From Sclerodactyla briareus (Eukaryota > Echinodermata > Holothuroidea > Dendrochirotida > Sclerodactylidae), in contig JAODTK010005856.1 in the NCBI GenBank assembly GCA_026419785.1, positions 434,001 to 498,000 on the forward strand: a stretch of DNA of 64,000 nt. The letters run 5' to 3'. A program made the translations under genes and the position numbers. Below the pieces are notes generated by a model that saw nothing but the letters and a program-made list of their open reading frames with translations, was not told the DNA's origin and ran no database searches. Positions 22,700-33,764 of the stretch are shown here, piece by piece. The number at the start of each line of letters is the position of its first letter. Position 1 is the first letter of the stretch.

Positions 22700-23917
22700 T
22701 ATTATTATTGTGTCATTTTGTTGCTACAAGCCTCCCTACAGTAGGTTGAATAAAGTAATACGTTTCCATCTTATTCATTCAGTTAGGCTGTCGATGGAAT
22801 GGGAATGGGATAGTCACATGGTTATTCTAATTAGGTCACTAGATCAGGGCAAGAATGGTTTGGAATTTGGTAGTCTCTAGAGTGATATGCCATATTATTT
22901 CATCTGTGCATCATATTGTTAGGTTCAATCAACTCCTACATAAAAAAAATTACTAAAAAACACTAACGTACATATCTTAATATATTTCAACTGAAAAACT
23001 AAGCTTCCTTACAGTAAAATGCTCTCCCTATGTTATGTGGATGCTCTGATGGAATGCTAAGGACATGAATAGCACTAAAATTAACCAATACAAGGAATGA
23101 TAAGACAGCCAACAAAGTTTACAACAAAGGACTGACAGTCCGTCAACAATGCAACTGTTCTTCATGCTGATGCCATTAGGGTCTTTGCCAAAATGTTTGA
23201 TAAGGAGTTTTTGTTAATATTGGAAAATAGGCTTAAGTAATAAAGCTGGGCATTAAACTTGGGTCTTCATATTGCCAGACCTTGACCGATTGCCTCACAT
23301 TCTTGACATGACCCGGAGACATACTTCCAAGGCTAGTGACCCTGAGTCAGTCGAGCAAGCCTCGATTTATGCCCACACAGGTTCGCATAGGTTGTAGTGA
23401 ATCGGGGAATATTGGACAAAAATTGCCATACACCTCTTGATAGTTGACCAGAGGCAGACCGTGGCATTTGGTCTAAATGCACTAGCCCCTTCCTAATATA
23501 GCCCAATGGACCTCGCCATTCCAGCTGATCTGCCCCAGGAGATCTTTCTTAAATTCAAGCCGTTAGCGATTGTTGTAATTGTTGTAATGGTATTTTGTGG
23601 TAACAGGTGAACCTTGGAAAACAATGGCCATGCAGGCCGGATGAGGCCTGCAAATGTTCAAGCCACATGCAGCATAGCCCTTGAAGAATGACAATCCCCC
23701 TTTTCTTCTGAAATCGACGTCATTCAAAAGTTTTAACCCTTCTAACAGATGAGATAGTCATTTCCTCCTAACGACTCAGCCTCAGAAATTTGGGTCTGAG
23801 AGCAGGCCCTCTGAAGGTCCAGTACTGACCCGCAAGCATTCCTCGGGCCCAAGAAGGCAACCAAGATTATTCAAGGCACGATCACTGCTGGTTCTTCAAA
23901 GTCTTGGCTCTTGTACC
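22700..23917. other. Region after the formin stop codon
   Basis: Non-coding; it should contain the formin 3' UTR because the gene is on the minus strand and ends at 23918. No clear polyadenylation signal was located. No repeats shared with the rest of the window. Confidence 0.4.
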
Positions 23918-24007
23918 TCAGACAACAACTGGTGGCGATGAGCTAACTTCAGTACCTTCTGAGAGTTTGTCTGCATCCATGCTCTTCTGCTTCAACAGCT
24001 TGGATTT
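23918..24007 (-). CDS. Formin (FMN/cappuccino type), last exon with stop
   Basis: Preceded on the minus strand by TTTCTCTCTCTTCAG, a strong acceptor. Its 90 nt are exactly 29 codons plus TGA and need no correction. It reads KSKLLKQKSMDADKLSEG and ends SSPPVVV. It joins in phase 0 to the previous exon's basic segment, giving a Lys/Arg-rich tail after FH2. In FMN-group formins a basic C-terminal tail (the FSI region) binds the KIND domain of Spire; I infer that role here from position and charge. Confidence 0.88.
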   Translation of the reverse strand, partial: KSKLLKQKSMDADKLSEGTEVSSSPPVVV

Positions 24008-25485
24008 CTGAAGAGAGAGAAAAAACATTCTGGTCTAAAATGCAAAAAGGGTATGTACTTGGCTGTAATGCAAGGAGGTTACGTTGAACACAAAAAATAT
24101 AACAAAAACCTAGTACAAGAGCCTACTGAAAGCACTAGAACTCCAGGTTTATAATCAGTTAAGTTGTGATTTTCCCAATTCCAATGGGAGCTTGACAAGG
24201 CATGTCCCCTAAATGTCCCAAATACTCACATATGTATAGGTCGAGACTTTGTATGGTGACCTGTGAAAGTAGCGAGTGCCATATGTTGTGGCAACCTCAT
24301 TAGAAGTCCAAGAGAGGGGACACTATAAATGACACAATGGTGAAGTACATCAGAATGTGAACAGCCAGAGGGGGGCATTTACTCTACAGGACAGTATGAA
24401 TGTTGCCAATGGCCAGGGGTAATAAATTGTGGAGTGTTCAAGATGTGGATTTCCCAGGTAACACACTACTCGAGTTATCATGTTAACGAGCTCAATTTTT
24501 CAAATTTTTCAAATTTTTCCTCAAAAAATGACCCCACGGTTCTACACAAAAAAAAAAACAATAAGAGTTCTGAACTCCCTAAGAAATTGTAAACTGTATT
24601 TACTGATTGGACGGCATGCTGATGTCAACTTACTAGACGAGTAGAGAATGGACATTTCACAAGCTGACAGAGGCAGAGCAGAATGACAGCCATACTCATA
24701 TCAGGACACTTTTCTTCCTATTTGCAGTAAGGAATACCGAGGTTCACTTACATTTTTTTCTCAGGGATTTCTGCTCCCATAAATATGAACCAATGATAAC
24801 CAAGTTTTCTCATAGGTGGAATGATACCGAGGACAGTCAGTAACAGTCCTGACAACATCCATGAAAAGCTATCAACCCCTCTAGAGTTCAGTCTGCAGTC
24901 GATAAGATGAATTCACCTTAGCTCAGATGGGGCCAATGTCTCGAACTATGTCCTATTCGGTTTGCGAACATAGATATTGGTTCCACAGAGGCAAAAAAAT
25001 ATATATGAATGAAAGTGAACCAATAATGAATGGGCAAAATAGGCACATATACCAATGCATGTACAGACACGTATCACGTATCTTCCTCAGAAAGCAATAT
25101 CAACGACAATATTGCATGGGCTTCTGCAATTTTAAGGTCTTTCCGCATACACTTATAGGGTTTTCTCTGCAACAAGCGTTCGTTTTCATAAATATGTGAT
25201 TGTCAACATCCATCCCGGAACATGCAAAACACAGGGGATTCCCCGCCTTAGCTGATACGATACAGTGGACATAGCCACAACTGGATTAAGAGGTTGAAAC
25301 TGACGTGGAGCTTGCTGATACAGAACACCAAGGAAGACCTAGCAAAGATTCTCAAGACTGGAGTCTGGACCTGCAACTACAGATCACATTATCTGGAATG
25401 ACTAGTGAGAGCTGCAATGAACATTCTCATCCACAGGAGTGGAATATGGTTGTGTCCTCAGAGATAGAGAACCTCTGTAACTTAC
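24008..25485. other. Last formin intron
   Basis: About 1.5 kb of AT-rich DNA with no recognised repeat. Open frames on the plus strand at 24927-25199 and 25305-25517 show no motif. Confidence 0.5.
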
Positions 25486-25571
25486 CAGTCCCCCAGCCTT
25501 CATTGACGATTTCCTGATTGAGGATCTCTTGCTATCCAAGCGTTGTTCCACCATCGTTCATCACGCTTAAT
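25486..25571 (-). CDS. Formin, basic tail exon
   Basis: Bounded by an ATACCCAG acceptor and a GTAAGT donor. It reads IKRDER, then after one missing A, MVEQRLDSKRSSIRKSSM and KAGGL. With that base restored it is 87 nt, or 29 codons, phase 0 at both ends, matching both neighbours. The Lys/Arg/Ser-rich run is what follows FH2 in FMN-group formins. Several Ser next to Arg could be phosphorylation sites (inference). Confidence 0.85.
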
Positions 25572-26339
25572 CTGGGTATGGATTGGAAAAATATAGAAGA
25601 GGCTCTAGGCACAAAAAAAAACTAACAGAGGTTAGTAACTACAGTACTACACAGCTTGGGAGAGATTGAAATACCCATTTTGTATATTGTATTTGAAAAC
25701 CATGGTCTCCAGTAATGTGATATACTTTATTGATTTTTCACTATTCTTTTTTATCTCGGATTACCGGAAAAAATTGAGCTCCCCCGATTTTTTGCTCCAC
25801 ACTCCTTTAAAATAGCGATTTTTAAAGTTTAGAATGCTATACTCCAACTCAAACCATGCGAAAAATATAGATTTGATAGAAAGGTCATTGTGCTTGGTTG
25901 TAATGGAGAAAGGTGTTCCCAGGCGACAATGGGATTAAGATCAACCTAAATTTGCAAATGCTAAAATAAGCTTCCTAAAGTTTTGCTGGACACATTTATG
26001 ATTGTTCTGCACCTTTTTTTTATGTGGTAGTTTGTTTTGACACGAGGGACCTTTTTTTACCCAATCATATAAAAAAATTTACCTACCACCCCCCAAAATG
26101 GTCAACTGGTGGAGTAAAAAGGCCAATCCTCTTCTAGAATTTCTCTTCACTCTTGATAATTTCAATTTCCCTCATTGCTATCATGAAAAAATATTCCCAC
26201 TCGTCAACTAAAAATACTAGAATATAGCTTTAAGCATCTACCTAATGAGGTGTAGTTTATTTAGCGAAACTTTCTTTTACCCCAGTTCACTGACCAAGTT
26301 AATCAGTATCATAGACATCACATGACCACTACAAATGCA

Positions 26340-26620
26340 GTGTTGAGAGCCAGAGCTGGTACCCATTCAAGTTCCGAAGTTTTGTGGTATGGAAGCGCAT
26401 AATAGCTCAACTGAAAAGTAGTATCCTTTTTGGCACAGTGGTCTCCACTTCCTTTGATATGGTCACCCGTCTGGGAATCGACCTGCAGTGAATTTCGCAG
26501 AAGTTGCAAGGAGCTTACAGTCTGGCCGGCTTGCGTCCACCACAAGCGGCGCCGTAAGCATTGCAGCTTGAACATCTTTATAGTGTTATGTAGGCTTCAT
26601 TGTTCCTGGGTCCGTAGAAT
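26340..26620. repeat. Dispersed repeat shared with 28640-28900
   Basis: Shares CTGGGAATCGACC, then GTGAATT, AAGCTTAC or GAGCTTAC, then GTAAGCATTGC, TGAAC, TTTATAG and GTAGGCTT with 28750-28890. Located in a formin intron. No terminal repeats were identified, so the class is unknown. Frames of 78-85 codons here are not supported as genes. Confidence 0.6.
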
Positions 26621-26733
26621 TCAAATCGAAATCTATCAAATTTTTTCCATAATAGTCTTAAAATAACAGACACTTTATCGCTCTACTATACCACAGCTAA
26701 TTTTTACTAGTACTCAAATCCATATGGTGATAC

Positions 26734-26882
26734 CTTTGTTTGGCAGCTTTCTCTCAGTTCTTTCTTCCAGGAAACTTTGAGTCCTGATGAAACGCCTCCC
26801 CCGAGAAGAAGTAGTTCAGAGTGATCTCCTTCTCGTTGGCCGTTGAGGTTTGACGTGGTAGTACTTCACTAGATCAATGAAC
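26734..26882 (-). CDS. Formin, C-terminal FH2 exon
   Basis: Starts after TTTTGCCTGAAG and reads FIDLVKYYHVKPQ, then NEKEITLNYFF, then after small indels WEAFHQDFKVSWKKELRE, and ends before GTATCA. This is the last part of FH2: helices carrying a V.YF..KP-like and a D(F)K..WKKE-like motif are typical of the family. Three or so one-base errors are needed to read it through. The acceptor phase does not quite agree with the previous exon as written, so an error near that junction is likely. Confidence 0.88.
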
Positions 26883-26963
26883 CTTCAGGCAAAAGAAAAT
26901 ATACCCCAAATTTTATCCAAGTTACTGCGACACCCTCAATGGTTTTGGCTCTCGTAACAATAC

Positions 26964-27048
26964 TTTACATTCCACGTCACTGAGAGTGAAATTTCCAACA
27001 AGCAGTCTTCCCTTCTAGCAGTGAAGTAGTGGTCAAGTGTTGTGAAAA
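26964..27048 (-). CDS. Formin, FH2 exon (alpha-helical linker before KYYHVKP)
   Basis: Acceptor CTCACCTCTACAG and donor GTATTG. It reads FTTLDHYFTARREDCLLE and, with one A restored, NFTLSDVECK. Placement fits: in FMN-group proteins this stretch of helices directly precedes the V.Y(F/Y).(M/V)KP motif, which begins the next exon. Identity is modest, and the assignment rests mainly on position, splice signals and length. The acceptor and first ~25 nt are duplicated just upstream (27050-27125). Confidence 0.65.
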
Positions 27049-27258
27049 CTGTAGAGGTGAGTTGGGAGAAGATTGAAAGTAGTGAAGTGTTGGAAAACAA
27101 CTGTAGGTGAGTTGGAGGGAGAAGCATGCGAGATGGCCACACAAAATGCTACATCCACACCCTTAAAATATACCTTATCGGGTTCCTCGGCCCAGATTTT
27201 TATTCGTTATTTATTGCATTCTGGCTGGCACTATTAGGGAAACTTCTTCATTTCTTAC

Positions 27259-27318
27259 TGGACTGCGTTCAAGTGGTCCTCAGAGGATCTGTATCACCGT
27301 GAGACCCTAACTCACATC
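27259..27318 (-). CDS. Formin, short FH2 exon
   Basis: A strong acceptor (TTGTCTCATTTGCAG) and a GTAAGA donor enclose 60 nt. One frame gives YRSSEDHLNAVQ preceded by a Cys-Glu and VSR segment. This resembles the CE..V..VSS.EH..PF part that follows the lasso-distal helices in FMN1/2. One stop must be removed by indel correction. Support comes mostly from splice signals and order. Confidence 0.6.
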
Positions 27319-28348
27319 CTGCAAATGAGACAAAGAGTGCAATCGTGTGATGAAAGATATATTGGAAAATTTGAGTATCAACATACTTATAGGATTAATT
27401 TATTATATTATTATTCCCTTTTTATGGTGGTGGTATATTGCAGCTCGGCTCCATGCTTCCCTGTTGCAGATGTTTGTATAGGATACAATTCTAATGATAC
27501 ATAATCTTCGGGTTATGTAGCTTTCCTGAAACCATTATTGAGATAACTAAACTAGCCATATTGAGTTTTAGCCATTGTGAAGATGGGCGTCTGTGGGAGA
27601 CAACAATGTTTCTCGAGCAAAGTTAGCTTCAGCTGCCGATGTCTTACACCTAGTTTTGTAACCTATTGGTTTATCTTTTCAGATGGTGAATGCTTAATCT
27701 GATTTTCAGGTGCTCCGCTTTTTCTCCCCATTATTTCAGGGCGGGAGGTGGAATAATAGCTATCAACCAACCCTTGATGTTCTCTCTTAAGTTTCCTTGA
27801 TGTCCCCTCCCTTTTTTCAATATCTTCAAACTTCATGTGACTGGCTTGGTCTATCTGCCTTGGCTCTGGGAGTGGGTAATGAGACTGGCTCGCTTCTAAA
27901 TCCTGGGAAGGAAATCATGAATGTAATGTATAGTAAAAGAAAGAAAGGAATATTCTACTGCTGGACACCTTTAATTTGCCTACAGAGATGGAAAATAGAC
28001 TAATAGAATAGTATATCATATGAAACTAGCAGACAAGCAGCAAGGACTGCTACTGGTATATGGGGCTTTATCTGATCGATTGATTAGATAAAAATTGATA
28101 ATGAAACAAAAACATGGTAACATAGTGTATGTAGGACATGGTGCATTATGTAGATCAGTAATGTGGTACATAATGAGAGACTTCCCATGTCAGACTGCAA
28201 GGGACGGGTTGTACAGACCACAATACCTGGCATCAACCCGGCAGAGAATGGTATCTTGCAAGTGTCGCATATGCAGGGATAGGATTGGATCGCCTAGCTG
28301 AGAAATGAACAAGATGTATGTGAGAAGTCCTAATATTGCTTAAAAACC

Positions 28349-28560
28349 GGCCTCACACTGCAAATTTCTCTTCGCCAGGCCCCACCTGCGGAGCCCTTGC
28401 GGTGGGACAGGCCGCATTCCTCGCGAACCTCCAAGTGTGAGGCTATGACCGCAACACCATACCCACTGCGATCGGGCCAGACTGGCCGCAAAGTCCGCAT
28501 TGTTTGCGGCGGATTTCGAATGAGTGCCGCAAGGCCCAAATAGTTTTGTGAGTGGCAAAT
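28349..28560. mobile_element. GC-rich MITE-like inverted repeat
   Basis: GCCTCACACT at 28349-28358 is repeated in inverted form as AGTGTGAGGC at 28432-28443, giving a ~95-bp palindromic unit. The flanking ~200 bp are unusually rich in CpG compared with the AT-rich surroundings. No transposase. The target-site duplication was not resolved. Confidence 0.45.
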
Positions 28561-28639
28561 GAATCGGAAGTATGGGCAGATAGGAGGCGCGGAATAGCTT
28601 GACTGAAAATAGCATCTTTTTTGCTATCAGTGGCCCCCC

Positions 28640-28900
28640 AACTTTTCTTCAACCTAATTCTTCAAACGACACTATGAACAGACTTTGAAATGAAAGAATC
28701 ACGTTTTTCTCTGTCGGAATCCTCCACTGCGTGTTCAAAACAATACAGTCATTTCTGGGAATCGACCGCACGTGAATTCAAGGAGTAGCAAAGAAAAGAA
28801 GCTTACGGTCACCGCTTGCGGTCACCGCTTGCGGTCACCGCACGCAGCGACTGTAAGCATTGCGGCATGAACTCCGTTTATAGGGTGAGGTAGGCTTAAG
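28640..28900. repeat. Dispersed repeat, second copy, with 13-bp tandem insert
   Basis: Related to 26340-26620. At about 28804-28845 it contains GGTCACCGCTTGC repeated three times, absent from the other copy. Lies in the formin intron. Confidence 0.6.
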
Positions 28901-29569
28901 TCGGACCGAAGCAGGTTATTTATGTTTTCGGATGTAAACTCCTCTTGATCCGACTACCAAACACTCTTATGATGGTGAAACACACTCTTAAAAACACCTT
29001 ATTTGAACTGAAAAACCATATAGAAGAAAGGTAATTTCCATCCCAGATAACCAAACGATATTGGCAACCAAAAAACCAGCAGAATATATGGACCTATTTG
29101 AAAGAGACACTGTCAAGTCCAAAATGAGTGACATGAGGTAAGTATGCTACAGGGAAAGTAAGTATCCTTTGACAGTTGGTCTGATGATGATTATGGATTT
29201 ACACTGATATGTTTGATGATGACAAATTTTAGATGTGGGGGATAATATTAGTATTGCGGTAAGTGCAGAATAGAATATTGATGTGTGGAACGATTCCAGA
29301 ATGAATCATATGCTTAATCTCGGCAAAGCTCCTTACGGACGATGTGAATGTTCTGACAGTAATCCGAAGAACTCACGACCCAAACAGTGGAACATGAGGA
29401 AATGGAAATAATAAATGTTCTGATTGATAAAATGCTTGATCTTGACTGTCAAAATCGGACTGTGTTTGTAAAACGTTCAAGGACCATTAATGGATGAGAC
29501 CATTCTATGATGAGCGTCTTACAAGATAAATGCAGGCTTGGGATTAACAAACAGAATTTGATGGAGAAT

Positions 29570-29945
29570 GGAAAACTTTATCTATAGGTCCAAACCCCAT
29601 TCAATACGATGTTCCTATTGGAGTTATTGGCCTTCAAAGTTTTGTGAACGTGAATGAAATGTGAGAAAAGTGAAATTAATGTTGTGTATATTTTCAATAG
29701 AAAACAGGAAGTTTTGCAGGGTTGTGTGATGGGATGAAAATATGACATCATTTATGATGCATGTGGGAATGCCATTTCGATCTTGCCCATACACAGCTTC
29801 ACAATACACAAAAACTTCCAAGACTATAACTCCAGAACGAAAAAGTCCTTTTTATGAAACCTCGTGTTTGGACTGACGCAGTCAGTTTCTCAGCTATTAA
29901 ATTAGACCTGTATAAGTCACCCTGCAGTTGCCCTTTCAAGATCGG
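29570..29945 (+). mobile_element. Dispersed ~600-bp repeat (MITE-like), copy 2, internal deletion
   Basis: Matches 316-885 and the reverse of 36738-37345: GGAGAATGGAAAACTTTAT at the left, AGTGAAATTAATGTTG in the middle, and CCCTGCAGTTGCCCTTT at the right. About 200 bp of the other copies are missing between roughly 29640 and 29660. Confidence 0.75.
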
Positions 29946-30089
29946 GTTCATAGTCTTTATTCAAGCGAGCGCCTCTCACACCGACTAGCAACCTAATCCC
30001 ATGGGTCATGGTAACTGATGAAGAAGACCTCAACGCACACACAGGGTGCACATTTTCCCACTACTCCAACCAGACAGCCAACGCAGCGG

Positions 30090-30270
30090 CGCCTACCGTT
30101 CCGTACCTCGTTGCTTTGTACCATTTTTACCACGTGGGTGGTAGGGTGGTTAGCGTGTGGAGGAGACATGCCTTGTCTAACAGCACTGCGAAAAAAGCTT
30201 GCAGTGGGATTCAAACTCAAATCTATTGATCTAAAGTCCGGAGAGCTCTCACGACGAGATTAAATTCTGC
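30090..30270 (+). mobile_element. Second SINE-like family, copy 2
   Basis: Contains GTGGTTAGCGTGTGG (A-box-like), GGAGGAGACATGCCTTG, GTGGGATTCAAAC (B-box-like), then ATCTAAAGTCCGGAGAGCTCT. It aligns with 15335-15510 on the opposite strand. tRNA origin is inferred from the two promoter-like boxes; no cloverleaf is intact. Confidence 0.55.
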
Positions 30271-30649
30271 CCTTCAATTATCTCTCGTTTTTAAAGCAAA
30301 AATTATTATTCAATTATGGGCATTGCCCTCCCCTGCCAAGTGTGTATGTTTTTGTTGGTGTGATAGTAATACGTACCTCCTGGTACCTCTCTCCAATCCT
30401 CACCTTGTCTCAAAATCATTCTACCTCTATTTGTTTGATGTAGGTTGATGTAACAAACTCCAGGAGTGTAACACGTGTATCCTGTGACGAGTAAAACAGA
30501 TTTATTGACAGAATTTATGGCTTACAAAGGCTGCTGTTTCCTTTATCACTAGTATGAACACTGAGTGTAATTTTTGTTTACACTTGTCTACACTTTTTTT
30601 TGGTCTACAAGTGCAAAATATATTTGAAATTGATTTTTTCACATATTAG

Positions 30650-30829
30650 TTTGAACCAGAAAGCCAAAAAGCTAGTGAGTGATTCCTTGAATCTTTCTGG
30701 CAACCTAAAGCCAGACACAAGAACAAATGGAGGATTGTACCAGTCATTATGGGGAAACCAAACGTATGACAATTTCCCCAATTTCCAAACCAACCAATAG
30801 GGTGCCTAATACTCTTGATAAGATAGCCT
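30650..30829. repeat. Dispersed repeat shared with 33765-33930
   Basis: Shares GCCAAAA.GCTAGTG, GATTCCTTGA, ACACAAG, TATGGGG or CATGGGAAAC, CCAACCAA, and ACTCTTGATAAGAT with the second copy, in the same orientation. It ends exactly at the target-site duplication of the element beginning at 30831. Confidence 0.6.
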
Positions 30830-30830
30830 A

Positions 30831-31753
30831 CTAGGGATGCGCGGTACTGATGATTTGCGAAACGGTAGTACGATGCCTTGGCACTTGGATCGGTTTGTGG
30901 GGTAGCGAGTATTCAGTATGTCAGAAAAAAATCAGGGATCATTATGATTACTTGTTGATACTGTACAAAACCACACAGCTGTGTATCACCCACTGTGACA
31001 CTAGAAATTGACCGCCCCAACTAACCAGAGAGACTGTAATTTCCTCACATGTTTAAACTAACAATGGACACCTCGCGCCAACACTGCCCGAACATCGATC
31101 GAGCGAGGCAGCTGAAAGTTGATGGTACTATCTTGACAGAAAAATTCCCATGATGATAGAAAATACAGTTGTTTTTTTTTTTAGTTTGCCTCAAATTTCT
31201 GAAAATATTGAGCAATTTCAATTTTACTTGGGCGATATCCTCAGGGCAGATGAGCGGAATTCCACGCAAGTTGGAATTATCATGATCGTATCAATTTGCC
31301 CAGTGTATGTAGGAGAAATTTATTTTTTATTTAAATGGAATACTTCGTGTATGAAAACAACCACGGAACTAACGTTGGTCAGTCGATCACACGATACTTG
31401 ATAATTAACGGGGAATGACACTCAGTCTTTGAATTGGTCAACATTGATTTACTGACATGTGAAGCGAAGGAATGGTTATTTTAGTACTAGAAAATTCATT
31501 TCTATGAAAAAACATTTGATAATAGGTAAATTTAATTGCTGGAAACCATTGATGTGCGCGCGGGGCCCGACGGAAATTGACACCTAAGTACAAGCACCAG
31601 TGATTTAGCCAGAGAGAAAGTACCGGTTTTAATTTAGGCCAGCTTACCGGTAATAGTACTTGTGCATACGGCCGTCGGTACTGCGAGTACCGGTGCCTGC
31701 AGCCAGTACGGTAACTAACGTGCATATAACCGGTTATTAACCGCGAAACCCTA
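30831..31753. mobile_element. Probable non-autonomous hAT-like element
   Basis: The left end reads CTAGGGATGCGCGGTACTG; the right end, in reverse complement, reads TAGGGTTTCGCGGTTAATA, giving imperfect short terminal inverted repeats. Flanks are ATAGCCTA (30823-30830) and ATAGCTA(A) (31754-31761), an approximate 8-bp target duplication. This combination fits hAT elements. The ~920-bp interior has no transposase; its right part is rich in ACCGGT and CGGCCG palindromes. It sits in the formin intron. Confidence 0.6.
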
Positions 31754-31809
31754 ATAGCTAACATTATTTTCAAGGATGTCAGGGCTTTAACCTCTGTGAC
31801 CTCCGAAAA

Positions 31810-32580
31810 AATCGGGTTCAAATTTTTAACCCGATCGGACATCCTTTCTGTATTATCGTGTTCACAACGGTTTCAGACTTTGACCTCTGGTGATTCAGAT
31901 GACCTCTGACCTGACTCCAAAATAATAAGGTTCATGTACACATCACGGGGAACACCATCCACGTCTGAGTTCACCCTCCGGTGGTGGGCCGAGTTATCGT
32001 GTTCACCAAAGCTACGCCAAATTTGCAGAATCACACTTGACTTTTCCTCCATTTTGTTTCACAAATTTTATATTTTGACAAACTTCAACCCCCGACCTAT
32101 CCAAATAATGGGTCCCTGTACTCCCCATAAGAGAGCTACACCCCAAATTTCAACCCGATCATACCAACCATTCCTGGCTTATCATGTTCACCATGGTTTT
32201 TCTTTTTTTTCCTCTCATTTTCTCTTCTCGACCAAATTTCACCCTGACCTAATACCAAAAACATAGGTCCACATGTACTTCCTCATAAGAAAGCTCACAC
32301 TAACTAAATTGACCCGATCATCAAACCATTCTGGCTTAATCGTGGTCACATGGTTCATACTTTGACCTCTGGTGACCTCTGACTGACCCAAACAATCGGG
32401 TTCCTGTACTCATCATCGGGAACCACTGAGCTTCATTCCGTCCAGGTGGGGTCTATTCATCGTGTTTACAAGCCTGCGTTACATACACACATACATACAT
32501 CACACACACACACACACACACACACACTTCATGACTGCATAGATTCCGCTGACTTTGTCAAGGGATCAAAAAGGCACCAT
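31810..32580 (-). repeat. Composite element, family 1, reversed copy
   Basis: From left to right: A and B monomers in reverse complement (GACCTCTGGTGA, TCGTGTTCACAA, CCAGGTGGGGTC), a CA tract (about 32495-32526), CATGACTGCATAGATTCC, then the stem-loop ending GTCAAGGGATCAAAAAGGC. About two dimers are present. Confidence 0.8.
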
Positions 32581-32752
32581 CTCTATATAACACTGAGTGG
32601 AAATCTTGTCATACACGCGAGTCATGAGATATATTTGAAGATGAATGTTTCTACATATTTCTTCTGGAGAACTGGCTCTAATCTCCCTGAATCAGTGATG
32701 TAAATTACAACAATCGTTCGCTGAAAAGAGGGGTTCATAGAAGTTCACTCAC

Positions 32753-32829
32753 TGAGCTTTTTGACATCCTTTAATTTCAGCCAGGATCTCTCGAGACCAA
32801 ACCATCGGCCTGACCTCTTGTTCTGTTAC
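32753..32829 (-). CDS. Formin, FH2 exon with GNRTRGQADG motif
   Basis: Bounded by a TACCTGCAG-type acceptor (reads CTGCAG|GTAACAG) and a GTGAGT donor. It begins NRTRGQADG and continues G.LEI LAEIK DVKSS once one missing and four extra bases are allowed for. The first two bases complete the glycine codon split by the previous exon (MNG|GNRTRG). The observed 77 nt equals the expected 74 plus the net three extra bases. The GNYMN.G..TRG.ADG motif is the most conserved block of FH2. Confidence 0.92.
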
Positions 32830-33123
32830 CTGCAGGAAAGAGTATAACATTGTAACTAGTGTAGTGCTTGTGAAAAAAAAAATGACATAAACAATGCCAC
32901 ACAACAATTGTAAGTGGCTGATTTCATTCAAAGTCAGTCAGTATAAGTGAAAACTTTTATTTCAGATTGCAATCAGATTGCTTTGGAACTAGAACCGATG
33001 ATGCCCAGCTCTCATTTGGAGTTCCAAACTCTCTTTGTTTGTGTCATCTACAATAATTGTTTTGAGTCCAATGCTGTCACGAGAGAAAACCAAATGAATG
33101 TCCGTCCCCTTGAGTTTCAGAAT

Positions 33124-33141
33124 GGGGGGGGGGGGGGGGGG
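33124..33141. repeat. Poly-G run (G18)
   Basis: Uninterrupted guanine run in a formin intron; able to form G-quadruplexes and likely to be unreliable in length. Confidence 0.9.
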
Positions 33142-33764
33142 TTAATTTTTTCTTTGCAGTCCATAAATCTGTCTCCATATCTTCTTATAATTGTGTCCAT
33201 CCCCTTTCATTCAGGTTCACCAGCTCTGTGACAGAGATTCGAAAGAAGTCAATTTGCATTGGCTTTGCATGAAGCATGATGTCATAAGACATTTGTTGCA
33301 ATAGTAGGTCTGTCCTAGCATGCGCTGGCTTTATACCTGTACTAAAGCCTAGCCTTCACCACTTGAGGCCTATGCTGTTTTTTTAGCTAGCGCGAAGCGG
33401 TAACTTTCTGTTCAACTTCAGCTTCTGACAAGATTGCATCTCATTTAATATAAACCAAAAGACCAATTATGCAGGGATAAGAAGAAAGGTTTAGCAACTC
33501 ATTCATTCCCCATAATTGGTTGTTTGGCAGGTGAGAAGTACCAAATATTTAACCCGGAATCGTCCAGAATCTCCACAACTAACTGCTTTCAAGTTTTGTG
33601 GTTGGTGTTTGAGTTGCCATTCTAAAGATATAAATAATCATGCAGATTTTCTATAGTAATTTTCTTGCAATGTGCCCATATGAATAATAGATCGCCAAAA
33701 TGAGCCCTGATTGGCAACACTCTGTTTTTAATAAAACTCTGTTTCAAACAAGACTAGGCTGGGA

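Noticed and set aside
31045-31269. Minus-strand FQLPRSIDV near 31100 as the missing FH2 FPLPEP segment
   Set aside because: The match is only a few residues, and the stretch lies inside the hAT-like element.
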